64,000 nucleotides of DNA from Ashinkailepas kermadecensis (lineage: Eukaryota; Arthropoda; Thecostraca; Neolepadidae), in assembly GCA_034440615.1 (NCBI GenBank), contig JAOTOM010004145.1, positions 62,001 through 126,000 of the forward strand, in the 5' to 3' direction. The notes beneath the pieces were generated by a model that ran no database searches, was not told the origin of the DNA, and saw only the letters and a program-made list of their open reading frames with translations. A program made the position numbers and the translations under genes. Of this stretch, positions 1 to 49,311 are shown piece after piece. The first letter of the stretch is position 1. Every line of letters starts with the position of its first letter.

Positions 1-1274
1 GTCGGTGTAGAGGTAGCAGCCCAGTTCCCTCACTCGGCTGGTCGCCTGCCTACCCCGCCCTGCCACCTACCTGACTGCCCCCGGCCATGGCCGCAGTGGT
101 ACGTGTCGGTGTAGAGGTAGCAGCCCAGTTCCCTCACTCTCGGCTGGTCGCCTGCCTACCCCGCCCTGCCACCTGACTGCCCCCGGCCATGGCCGCAGTG
201 GTACGTGTCGGTGTAGAGGTAGCAGCCCAGTTCCCTCACTCGGCTGGTCGCCTGCCTACCCCGCCCTGCCACCTGACTGCCCCCGGCCATGGCCGCAGTG
301 GTACGTGTCGGTGTAGAGGTAGCAGCCCAGTTCCCTCACTCGGCTGGTCGCCTGCCTACCCCGCCCTGCCACCTGACTGCCCCCGGCCATGGCCGCAGTG
401 GTACGTGTCGGTGTAGAGGTAGCAGCCCAGTTCCCTCACTCGGCTGGTCGCCTGCCTACCCCGCCCTGCCACCTGACTGCCCCCGGCCATGGCCGCAGTG
501 GTACGTGTCGGTGTAGAGGTAGCAGCCCAGTTCCCTCACTCTGCTGGTCGCCTGCCTACCCCGCCCTGCCACCTGACTGCCCCCGGGCCATGGCCGCAGT
601 GGTACGTGTCGGTGTAGAGGTAGCAGCCCAGTTCCCTCACTCGGCTGGTCGCCTGCCTACCCCGCCCTGCCACCTGACTGCCCCCGGCCATGGCCGCAGT
701 GGTACGTGTCGGTGTAGAGGTAGCAGCCCAGTTCCCTCACTCGGCTGGTCGCCTGCCTACCCCGCCCTGCCACCTGACTGCCCCCGGCCATGGCCGCAGT
801 GGTACGTGTCGGTGTAGAGGTAGCAGCCCAGTTCCCTCACTCGGCTGGTCGCCTGCCTACCCCGCCCTGCCACCTGACTGCCCCCGGCCATGGCCGCAGT
901 GGTACGTGTCGGTGTAGAGGTAGCAGCCCAGTTCCCTCACTCGGCTGGTCGCCTGCCTACCCCGCCCTGCCACCTGACTGCCCCCGGCCATGGCCGCAGT
1001 GGTACGTGTCGGTGTAGAGGTAGCAGCCCAGTTCCCTCACTCGGCTGGTCGCCTGCCTACCCCGCCCTGCCACCTGACTGCCCCCTGGCCATGGCCGCAG
1101 TGGTACGTGTCGGTGTAAGAGGTAGCAGCCCAGTTCCCTCACTCGGCTGGTCGCCTGCCTACCCCGCCCTGCCACCTGACTGCCCCCGGCCATGGCCGCA
1201 GTGGTACGTGTCGGTGTAGAGGTAGCAGCCCAGTTCCCTCACTCTGCTGGTCGCCTGCCTACCCCGCCCTGCCA
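1..1274. repeat. 100-bp satellite array, about 12.5 copies
   Basis: A GC-rich unit recurs every 100 bases; the CCATGGCCGCAGTGGTACGT segment reappears near 189, 289, 389, 489, 590, 690, 790, 890 and 990. Units differ by single substitutions or 1-4 base insertions, so the array is young. It runs off the left edge and stops abruptly at a SINE near 1277. The 75-142 codon frames inside it are repeat artefacts. Confidence 0.97.
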
Positions 1275-1276
1275 CA

Positions 1277-1440
1277 GGGAGTCGGTAGCTCGGTGGTTAA
1301 TCTGGGCGTCTGGGACACCAGAGGTCCGGGGTTCGGTTTCCCGCGGTGCTGCTCACCCTTCCTGTCAGGGTGAGAGGCAGGCGACGCGATATAGCTCCGG
1401 CTGGTGTGTCGTAAAGCCACACAAACGGCAACCCCACTCT
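1277..1440 (+). mobile_element. tRNA-derived SINE, family A, copy 1
   Basis: A tRNA-like head has a box A-like TAGCTCGGTGGTTAA and a box B-like GGGTTCGGTTTCCC, the internal RNA polymerase III promoter elements. A body follows, containing GTGAGAGGCAGGCGACGC and ending near GTAAAGCCACA. A second copy with the same head and body lies at 54042-54383, which shows it is a dispersed family. It sits exactly at the right end of the satellite array. Confidence 0.75.
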
Positions 1441-4029
1441 GCCATGGTTTCACGCCAATGCTGCTGCTGCATTTATTGCTGACGACAAAACTGATGTGAT
1501 ACTACTGCTGAACGGTATGACTGCCACACGAATTACTGCTCGCAATTTTCCTTTTACGCGACAGAACTGACACACGACAGTACTGCTGCATACTTTACTG
1601 CTCCCGACATTGCTTCTACAACTGCCTCCAACATGGCTTCTACACGACGTTACTCATTCGGACTACTGTTCCTGACATGACTTATACGTGACGTTACTGA
1701 CACACGACGTTACTGCTACACAGCGTTGCTACGACAGACTACACCCGCTGCATTATTTCAGGGCGACGCTACGGCTACGCTGCATTACTACCGTAGACTT
1801 CGCAGCACCCCTGGTCGACGCTTCGTAATACCCGGGTAGCATTGGGTGTGGCATTGTATGCTTTTTGGAGAGAAGCTTGTACACCAAATATAAATTTGGG
1901 TATGGAATTCCTCACTTCCATATTTGAAAAATGATTTGGATATTGATGACATGGATATATAAGATACACCTAACACCTAATAACCCAGCATTTGGCTGGG
2001 TTCATGCTCCTGACGTCACTTGTACGTCACATTGCAATGTAGCGCCGACAATGTACTGAGGCATCAGTGTGCTGGGCGGGAGGTAAATTTGCAAGGTTTC
2101 AACAGCAGATTTATGGCTGGGAAGCCAGACGGACACCGATGCCATCAATTTCCTTTGGGGATTATACAACATATATTTTCCATAAAAACCTTACGATTTG
2201 GTTTGAAGTTCCCACTATCTCATTTGCACCATTCTACTTCACCTTAGTGGATATGGTTCGCCAGTGTTTTTCTCATCATTACAATGTTTTGATGCGCTCA
2301 CACTAGTGTTCCGAATAATTTTGTCCTTCCACCTTACTAAAACCCTTGTACGCTCAGCGGAGCCTGGGATCCCATGGTGAAGTACCCTTATCTCCATTTT
2401 ATGCCATAGTGATTGCTTTAAGTACGTAGCTATTCCCGCCGGAAAACGCTTGGCTTTTCCACGTTACTCAATGCCAAGAATGACTCGGGTACAGATCATG
2501 GTGTCTCATTTTAGCCAGGGCAAAGTTATGCAGGTAGTTATTGCAGCATTTTGTAGTGAAGAGGTACCGTGGGGACGTGGTGTGAATTTTGTCCAGCCTC
2601 CATCGTGTTTGTCAAGATGTCAACAACTAAACGGCGGCGTTCACCGCTGTTTAGTCGACCACACGGTGAGCAGTGGACATGAACAGTATCGCGGAGAGAA
2701 CGTTAGCTCCCTTAAACGGTCCTTTAACCAGGCTAACGATCCGTCCATGCCATAAATCATGCGTAGGTCGAGGAGTCAAGTTGTATAAAAAAAAATGCTG
2801 GATTAAGAACAAGTGAACTCCCGTGCATATAATATCCGGACACTTCTGGGTTTCCGGCCGGGCCGTCACACTTGATTCTTTAATATCTGTTTGATATAGC
2901 GTTTGAAGTCCGAATCCCTTGACTCAGAATTAGTTCGGGTCTTTTAGTTTTGACTTTTTTGCAGTTAGTACCCTTCGAAGTACGCGCTTGTTTTGTTCGG
3001 AGAAAAGATTTTGCGGCGGACCTTGCCGGAGCCGATTCAGCCGGCATGGATGAGCCAAGGGCCAGCTCGCCAGCGGCCGCTCCCGTGGCTATGTCGTCAT
3101 GTCGTCACGTCACGTGATCTGCGTGCGCTGAGACTGAGCGACCGCGTGGCTGGTGTCACTCCGATGGATGGTGCCGCGTTGTAGGGTTGTGCGCGGCATA
3201 AAGCCGAGCCAAGGATTGCGATAAACAAGGGCCGTGAATCGGCGCGGTATCTATGCTAATTCGACAGTTTTGCAGGGTTCATGCAGGGATGAGGCACGTG
3301 TGCCATATTCGGCAGATGCGGCACACTATCTTGCGAAGTTTCGGTCGATTTCTACTAATCGGAAGTGGATTGTTTGCTATGCGCATGGGTATGGCAAAAA
3401 TGAAGCAACTATTTCCGCAAGCGGATTCCTCGACCAAATATCGAGCACGCATCCAAAATTTGGATGCACTGAACCGAATTGTCCAAATAGGTTTTGCTTA
3501 TTTCTGGAATTCCTGCACCTAACTGAAAATTTGACTGGACTCTGTGCATATCTTCACGGGCTGCCAAGAGAATGTACTTGCGGTCGGTCGACATGTTTCT
3601 TGTTGCGGGATGATGCCCGATCTTGTGCCTCCAGCAGAGCCCTTTGGCCCAAATCTTGCCCTCGCTGGTCAGCGCCCTCGATGGCATCTTGTAGCGTATG
3701 TAGTGAGTACTATGCACAAAACAGTGATGTGTACCAGCAATGTTGGAGCGCTCAAATTTATTGCAGAAGTGCCCCGCACCTGAGGAACTTTAGGAGCAGT
3801 GTAGCTCAGAGTAATTGGGCGCGAATGATGAACTCTGGTCGAAGCGCCCTAAAGCCCAAATAACTAACTAATTAGCTCAGAGTAAGCATATGCACTTGCA
3901 ATACAACCGCGTGGAAGCGATATCCGAATTGCAATACAACCGCGTGGAAGCGATATCGGAATTAGTTATACATGCGGCGGTAATGTCGCGTAGAAGCAAT
4001 ACGTGACGGTAATGTCGCGTTGGAGCGAT
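1441..4029. other. no recognised gene; degenerate short repeats
   Basis: From 1490 to 1760 there is a loose repeat around CGACGTTACTGCTACAC-like words. The rest is unique DNA of mixed composition. An open frame at 3234-3863 (209 codons) has no recognised domain. At 3836-3879 there is an inverted copy of a dispersed repeat with the core AAGGGCGCTTCGACC, also seen near 34.7 and 36.7 kb. Upstream XPO7 exons would be expected on this strand, but none was recognised. Confidence 0.5.
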
Positions 4030-4410
4030 GTCGAGAGCAGTGACATCCGTAGAAGTACTGTTGAGGTAAGCAGTGACATCTGTAGAAGTACTGTTGAGGT
4101 AAGCAGTGACATCCGTAGAAGTACTGTTGAGGTAAGCATTGACATCTGTACAAGTGCTATTGAGGTAAGCAGTGACATCTGTATAAGTACTGTTGAGGTA
4201 AGCAGTGACATCCGTAAAGGTACTGTTGAGGTAAGCATTGACATCTGTACAAGTGCTATTGAGGTAAGCAGCGACATCTGTGCAAGTACTGTTGAGGTAA
4301 GCAGTGACAACTGTAAAAGTACTGTTGAGGTAAGCAGTGTCATCCGTAGAAGTACTGTTGAGGTAAGCAGTGATATTTGTAGAAGTGCTGTTGACGTAAG
4401 CAGTGACATC
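4030..4410 (+). repeat. 33-bp minisatellite carrying repeated splice-donor sequence
   Basis: The unit is about 33 bp and alternates CATCTGTAGAAGTACTGTTG with AGGTAAGCAGTGA. Ten units carry an intact GAGGTAAGC, a near-consensus 5' splice site on the XPO7 strand; the last unit has GACGTAAGC. The period is divisible by three, which explains the open frames on both strands. Confidence 0.95.
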
Positions 4411-4905
4411 TGTTGTGCGGAAGTAACGTCGGGATCAGTGGGCATTGGGAATTACATATAGCAGTGATGTCGCGTAGAAATGATGTTTGGAGAAGTAAAG
4501 TATCTGGCAGTGATATGTCATAGAAGTGATGTGTGTTGCAGTAGAGTCTGTAGCAGCAATGCTCGTGATGTCGGAGCAGCTTTGTCGCAAACAGTAAACG
4601 CATTAGCAGTAGCCAGAGCTCCCCCAACGACGGCGTCGGATGGTAGAGGTGGCGGCTCCATACCTACCCTGCACTGGTGAACAAACTGCCTATCAACCAT
4701 GATCGTGGTGCGGATCGGTGTAGAGGTAGCGGCTCCATCCTTACCTTTACTGGTGAAAAGACTGCCCCTCAACTATGACCTCCGTGATCGAGGTCAGTAT
4801 ATAGGTGCCTCTCAACTATGACCTCCGTGATCGAGGTCAGTATATAGGTGGCTGCTTTTTCCCCTCCAGTTCGACAGACTGACCCCGGTCATGACCTCAT
4901 TGGAA
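4411..4905. other. satellite relics and a 42-bp tandem duplication
   Basis: Around 4640-4760 two diverged copies of TCGGTGTAGAGGTAGCGGCT resemble the start of the 100-bp satellite unit at 1-1274 (TCGGTGTAGAGGTAGCAGCC). From 4768 to 4851 a segment of about 42 bp ending in GTCAGTATATAGGTG is duplicated. No gene is visible. Confidence 0.7.
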
Positions 4906-5666
4906 CGGCCGGCGGTGTTGACACGCTGTCACGGGCTGGTACGGCCGGTGGTGTTGACACGCTGTCACGGGCTGGTACGGCCGGTGGTGTTGACACGCTG
5001 TCACGGGCTGGTACGACCGGCGGTGTTGACACGCTGTCACGGGCTGGTACGGCCGGTGGTGTTGACACGCTGTCACGGGCTGGTACGGCCGGCGGTGTTG
5101 ACACGCTGTCACGGGCTGGTACGGCCGGTGGTGTTGAGACGCTGTCACGGGCTGGTACGGCCGGTGGTGTTGACACGCTGTCACGGGCTGGTACGACCGG
5201 CGGTGTTGACACGCTGTCACGGGCTGGTACGGCCGGGGTGTACAACTACGGCGCGTGTTGACACGCTGTCACGGGCTGTACGGCCGGTGGTGTTGAACGC
5301 TGTCACGGGCTGGTACGGCCGGTGGTGTTGACACGCTGTCACGGGCTGGTACGACCGGCGGTGTTGACACGCTGTCACGGGCTGGTACGGCCGGTGGTGT
5401 TGACACGCTGTCACGGGCTGGTACGGCCGGCGGTGTTGACACGCTGTCACGGGCTGGTACGGCCGGTGGTGTTGAGACGCTGTCACGGGCTGGTACGGTT
5501 AAGTGGTTCTTCGAGGGTGACACGCTGTCGGGCTGGTACGGCCGGCGGTGTTGACCGCTGTCACGGGTGTACGGGGTGGTGTTAGAGCTGTCACGGGCTG
5601 GTACGGCCGGTGGTGTTGACACGCTGTCACGGGCTGGTACGGCCGGTGGTGTTGACACGCTGCGAC
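4906..5666. repeat. 36-bp minisatellite
   Basis: The unit contains GACACGCTGTCACGGGCTGG followed by TACGGCCGGTGGTGTT. About 20 copies are present, mostly GGTGG with some GGCGG variants, and a few copies are truncated between 5235 and 5590. Frames open in several phases because the period is a multiple of three; they are not genes. Confidence 0.97.
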
Positions 5667-5732
5667 CTCCACTGAGACCATGTGAACCTTTTGTTCCAGT
5701 GACCTCTGCTGGTGCCACAATTGGTGTCAGGC

Positions 5733-5776
5733 TGATGTGCTGTGCTGTGCTGTGCTGTGCTGTGCTGTGCTGTGCT
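5733..5776. repeat. TGTGC pentanucleotide microsatellite
   Basis: About eight copies of the pentamer TGTGC. Confidence 0.95.
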
Positions 5777-6710
5777 ATCGCCCGGACGTGTGACGTGGTC
5801 AGTGTGGTCCGTTATATAGAGCTGATTTGTTGTAGGAGAATGGAGTGGCTTGTGTTAACCCGGTGCTTGTTGAAATCATTATTGTCCCCTCATACCCTTC
5901 TTCGCGAGTGAACCAGAAGGCAAGTACGGGTGGATTCAATTAGGCACATACAAAAGATGCTCAACCCATTCGCCACCTAACCTTGGTTTTACCTAGACTA
6001 GCTATATTTGGGTATCTTTATACTATGACTAGAACTATGACACAACTACGAGCACCTATTGAATTCCGAATGACATCGAGTTGTGCGTAATGTCAGCTAT
6101 ACATCACCAGGTGAGATAGACAGTGACAGTTGAGAAGGGGACTGAGACTCGATGCTCCTCATAAGGTCAAGTGGGTGCTGACAGCTGGGGCAGTGGGATG
6201 ACACTCAATGTTTCCCACCAGGTCAGATTTACGGACAGCTGACAGTGGAGAGGGGATGAGACTTGGTGTGCATCACAAGGCAGATAAATGGTCACAGGTG
6301 TAATGGGACTGACGCTTAATGCTCCTCATGAGGACCGATAGACGTTGACAATCGAGATTGGGATTCGATCCTCTTCACAATCCCAGGTGAATCTGACTAC
6401 TAAGGGAGAGGGGTCTGAGATTCAATGCTTCTCACAAAGCTGGGATCGAGCCGGGCTGACGTCGTAGTGTTATTGGGTGGTTCAGATTCGGCCGGCGGTG
6501 GGTGCCGCTGTGCGCGAAGCTGGCGGCCACCAGTGGTGACTACACGGGCCCCCTGCTGATTGCGTGCGGGTCGGTCTGTCCACGTGAACGCTCTTCATTG
6601 GTGGCCTCCCTGCTGCCACATACGCCACCGTGTGTGTGCTCCTCTGACATCTGTCTGACATGGATGCCGCCCTGTGTATGCTCCTGACGTCTGCCCCTCC
6701 CCTGCTACAG
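5777..6710. other. degenerate ~62-bp repeats; XPO7 intron or upstream sequence
   Basis: Between 6105 and 6450 a diverged tandem repeat of roughly 60 bp can be followed through words such as GGGACTGAGACTCGATGCTC, GGGATGAGACTTGG and CTGACGCTTAATGCTCC. The stretch 6640-6710 ends in a pyrimidine-rich tract and CTACAG, the acceptor of the first visible XPO7 exon. The exon preceding it was not recognised. Confidence 0.5.
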
Positions 6711-14778
<8,068 letters not shown>

Positions 14779-14988
14779 CGCCGGCGGTCGGCCTCGCTCG
14801 AGGGCCGCCCACCGGGACCACCCCGCCATCGCCAGACAGTCTTTCCAGGCGGCGGATCGCCGCCGCGCACGTCGCGCCAGTGCGCCGCCCGCCGATCGCC
14901 GATGGTGTAGCTGCCGCACGTGTACTCGGCCGCCCACTGTTTTCTATGTACGGCTGCAATTACGGCTCCCACAACTGATGTACTACTG

Positions 14989-14994
14989 AATAAA
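14989..14994 (+). terminator. polyadenylation signal of XPO7
   Basis: A canonical AATAAA lies 211 bases after the XPO7 stop codon, in ACTGAATAAATACATGTC. GT-rich sequence (TCATATGTGTGCGCGG) follows within 20 bases, as expected downstream of a cleavage site. This implies a short 3' UTR ending near 15015. Confidence 0.7.
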
Positions 14995-15014
14995 TACATG
15001 TCATATGTGTGCGC

Positions 15015-16853
15015 GGCGGTTTGGGTGCGCGGGAGCGACGACGGCGGCGGCACCCAACGGTGGGCGCTGAGGCGAACAGAGCCGCTGTGTCATGCTGTTT
15101 TATTCAGTACCGAGGCGACTACAGCAGACTGCGGCACCAGCACGTCCGGCACAGCACAACAGATAGGCCAGCGCGGCCAGAGACAGCGGAGAGAACAGAG
15201 ACGGGCCTTATTGCACAACGGCTACGAGGAGAAGGTAGATATATCTATGAGACGGTACTAGGGAATACGTTGACTGTACAGTGGGTGACGGGACCTGCGC
15301 ATCGAGCGGTCGGTTCCGTCGGCCCTGGACGCAGTATTGCTACACACATAGGACTCGTTATACACACAACACTTAGCTCCAGCCTTGCTCCCACTCACAC
15401 GCTACCAACAAAACAACTCATAAAATGGCACGCGGGAGTGTTTATCAAATGTACACATTCGTTGTGAGAACCTTGCTGGACAGCAGCGGCTGGCAGCGAG
15501 GCGCTGCCACCGCCCGCCTCTGTACCTACAACATCGAGGACAAACGCTGGAAGCTCGAGATTATTCGAAGCGGCTCGATGCGCCGGCAAGTGGCGCAAAT
15601 TTACCGAGGATTTTGGCACGCACACGGCAGCAGCTTGTGAAGCCAACACGGCTGGAGGAGGAATGGCGGCGACTGAAAGACCAACTAGGCGATGCAACGC
15701 CTCCGGTAAATTTGGCCAGTAAGAAAATAAACGGCATTGAGAGGTTCGCCATCGTAAATGGAATGCATATGTTCCAGTTGTACAATGCATGGTGGCCGGC
15801 GGCCATCCGCACGGCGTGGCGACGAGAGACTGCTTCATCCTATCTGAGGTCTGCTAGTTGCACACCGACATCTACTGGCACGGCTATCGTTGGCACATGG
15901 CGTCTTGTCCCTGCTCGACACTGTATGGAAGCACTATTAGTTCCACCCATTCGCTATTCACAGTTGCCGCCGACGCCGGCCGGCGGCGCGACGCCAGCGC
16001 CCCTGTCGGCCGCTGAGCGCAACACTGTGGGCGTTTGTGTGCGGTGCGGTGCGGCGCGAGCGTATGTACAGTACACGACGGCTCGCCGGACGTCACCGTC
16101 GGCAAGGCACGGCCACACCCATCACCGACACCAGACGTCCGACCACGGACGTGACCGCGCCCACCTGAGTAACAGCATATCGCCCTCTGCTCACACTAAC
16201 TGGGCTGAGTAGCACGAAGCTTGGCACCACAATGACTAGCTGTAAATGAGAAGCGCGCTGACAACGGGCTTCGACGGCGAGGCCTGGCACCGCCTGCATA
16301 TGAGTATTCACCAGGTACTCTCGCTGTGACGCCACACCTCTCACGCAGCACAAGTCACGTATGGCGACAAATGCACTCACATAAGACACGATAGACACTG
16401 CAACGGACTGTTAGCAATGCAGTCGGCGACCGCTCCTGTGACGCCGCTACCGCTCTAAAGCTATCCGCTATGTCATTTGGCACAATTGAAGAGTTCACAG
16501 ACTATATGGCTATCTGGCTATCTACATAAAATTTACACACAGATCTAACGATACTATCAGTTAAGACATAATATAATTGCCCGTCAAAAAATAATACGCT
16601 ATGGAGTTTTGGCACGGGCGAGGACTCGCACAAATCCTCAACCATCACAGTCCACCTCAGTTGGAGACAAGAACCGAACACGCATCAGAAAACCTTATTG
16701 CATCGTAACAATTATTATGTCGTTGTAATTTCGATAAAACCATCGCATCTCGACGAGTTGGCGCTGACATTATGGAATACGTCAGGGCGTCCGGGCCGGC
16801 GGGCCGCCAGCCTGCTGATTGGCTACCGCCGGCGCCGGACGCCGCGGATTGGT
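15015..16853. other. gap between the convergent XPO7 and zfh1 genes
   Basis: No gene recognised. Open frames at 15425-15640 and 15613-16212 are moderately long but show no known domain and no shared splice pattern. The part next to 16854 should hold the zfh1 3' UTR; no canonical AATAAA on the minus strand was found close to the stop. Confidence 0.55.
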
Positions 16854-47191
<30,338 letters not shown>

Positions 47192-47720
47192 GGCGCGAGC
47201 GGGCCCACCTGGGCGCCAGCGGCCGGCGGTCGACTCGCCTCACGCACTCCTGCCCTCTGTCCGTGGCGGCGCCAACCTCGGCGCGCCGCCGCCGCCGTCT
47301 GTCCCGCACCGAGCAGCGACACGCTCTGGCCGCCGGGCGCAACAAGCCAAGACGACGACGGCGGCCGGCGCCGCGGCCCGCCGACCGCGCAGCGACCACT
47401 TGTAACACAAAGACCGCGCCACACGCCGCGCCATGGCCGCGGTGACGCACGGCGCGCCACCACCGCCGCCGCCGCCGCTGCCGCTGCCGCCCGGCCGACA
47501 CTGCAGGCAGCCATCCCGGTGGCGCGCCGCCAGTCGTCACGCCGCTGCGACGTGGCTTGCCACGAGCTCGTAATTGGGCCCCCCGGGTCGTGCGGCGGCC
47601 GGTTGTGCCATAAAGTGATAATCAGCCGTCACGAATCGTACATTCCACCTGTGGACGTGGGCCCAGGGAGCGAATTATGGCGGCGCGCCTGGGCTTACGA
47701 GTCCCCGGCCGCGCTGACAT
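47192..47720 (-). promoter_or_regulatory. GC-rich 5' UTR and probable promoter of zfh1
   Basis: From 47200 to about 47560 the sequence is extremely CpG-rich, with GCCGCC runs. Upstream composition falls towards normal by 47720. No clear TATA box was seen. Start-site position is not determined; the call rests on composition and position upstream of the first ATG. Confidence 0.4.
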
Positions 47721-48248
47721 TTCATTATTAGCGTGCTCTCAATAAAGGGCGTCGCAAGCGACGCTCAAGAGCCGAGGTGTTGGGCGAAATTGAATACGTA
47801 GGTGCCAGCGATGGCCCAAGGGAGGCCAGCAATTGGCACCAAATGAATGATGTTCTTCTGGACCAAATAAAACTACTGATTTCTGCGGCGGAGGAATAAT
47901 TGGATAAGGAGTGGGAACAGGGGGTAGTCATGATCCGAGGTCCGTTCTGTACCCATAGATTGACTTTGGGCCACGATAATTTCCCGAATATCTTTCGGAA
48001 AAGATTTACCTAGTATATAATATTAGGCTTGGAATATCCTGTTGCCAAATTTTCAGCACGCCACTAATTTTTGTATCTTATATGTTACATAAAGATGCAA
48101 CACATTCAACAAGGTGATGTGAGCATTCACAGTTCATCACGTTAGCATTCATAGCACTTTAGGAATATGCAAACAGTTTGCATAGCTGTATTTCATGGCA
48201 GCACTTTAGCATGTTGCAATCATTTATAGCTCACAGCTTAATTCAGCA
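47721..48248. other. upstream DNA, no gene
   Basis: Unique AT-rich sequence. At 47747-47765 GGGCGTCGCAAGCGACGC forms a short perfect inverted repeat (GCGTCGC / GCGACGC). Confidence 0.6.
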
Positions 48249-48576
48249 CAGGGGCTGACGCAGGGTGGACACTAGAGGAATGTGCCCCCCCCCCCCCATG
48301 GGAACGTGAAGCTCCTCTGGCCGGGAAAAGGCGCTCCTCTGGGAAAGCTCGAGTGCACCCCTCGAATTTTCAGCCAGAGGCGTCCCTCTAAAAGGAGGAA
48401 GGAAATGAGAAGGAAAGGCGGTCCTGCGGAAAGGCCCGGGTACACCTTCCCCACATTTTTTTTTCCGCCGGAGGTGCCCCTCCGAGAGAAAACAACGCCC
48501 GGCGCCTCTCCAGGTACTTTCGAAGTGGCTTCCCTCCAGACAAGTGCCACCACGACAATTCCTGGATCCGCCCCCG
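48249..48576. mobile_element. hAT-type MITE, 328 bp
   Basis: Left end CAGGGGCTGACGCAGG and right end CCTGGATCCGCCCCCG are imperfect terminal inverted repeats. They are flanked by an 8-base target duplication with one mismatch: ATTCAGCA (48241-48248) and ATTCAACA (48577-48584). CAGGG-type ends and 8-bp duplications are the signature of the hAT superfamily. The interior is non-coding and GC-rich with C and T runs. Confidence 0.7.
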
Positions 48577-49311
48577 ATTCAACACGCATCTAACATCACA
48601 ATTGCAGCGTTCATAGAACAGACAGACTGTTAGGCAACCCAACAGTACGCAGTTAAAGTGAATAATGAAACGCGGGTCCGAAGAAAAGCCGTATTCTAAT
48701 TAGTTGAGCTTCGGCCTTCGCTGACAACCAGGAGTGAACTTCAAAGAAATTAAAATCAATGTTATCAATTCCCAAGCTTCTTTGCTAACACAGAACACGT
48801 TAAGGACTTGTCACAATACCAGACCATTCACTATAGGAATGGTAAACAAATATTTGTATTTCGAGCATAGGCACTTGAAAGTGAATAAATCGGAGGAGTT
48901 GTGGTAATCACCACAACTCCTGTATACTAAGATACTAAGCGTGGTATACTAAGATCACCATGGCAAAGATCGGCCAAAAGCCTGGAAGCATATGACGTAA
49001 ATTGACCACGTATGGAGGAAGTAAATGCAAGCATGGTGACAACCATGGTGACAACCATAGCGCAACCATGGACAACCATGGTGACAACCTCCCGGCTCAC
49101 CAATGTCTCTCAAAATGAGTGGCCATGTCTATGGAAAAACATGCTGCGGTCGCACTCTACGCTAGGTTTCACCGAATGCAAGACCAACTAGTATGCCTGA
49201 GTCGGGCGGATCTGCGATGTCGAAAGCGAACCTGGCTGTTTGTGCGTGACTGAGACACTGTGTGTGTATGTATGTATGCATGTGTGTATGTGTCTGTGTG
49301 TGTGTGTGTGT
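48577..49311. other. no gene; perfect 12-bp hairpin
   Basis: AGGAGTTGTGGT (48894-48905), AATC, ACCACAACTCCT (48910-48921). Several ACAACCATGGTG repeats near 49040-49090. CA/TG-rich sequence leads into the next array. Confidence 0.7.

Noticed and set aside
1277..1440. Functional tRNA gene
   Set aside because: tRNA-like promoter boxes are present but the cloverleaf is imperfect, a non-tRNA body follows, and a second copy shares that body, which indicates a SINE.
3234..3863. 209-codon plus-strand open frame
   Set aside because: No recognised domain, an opposing 102-codon frame of equal plausibility, no codon-like composition; length alone is weak evidence in 64 kb.
4030..5666. CRISPR-like array
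   Set aside because: Units are contiguous without unique spacers, and the surrounding genes are eukaryotic; these are minisatellites.
15425..16212. Possible gene between XPO7 and zfh1
   Set aside because: Frames on both strands overlap, none carries a known domain and no consistent splice pattern was found.
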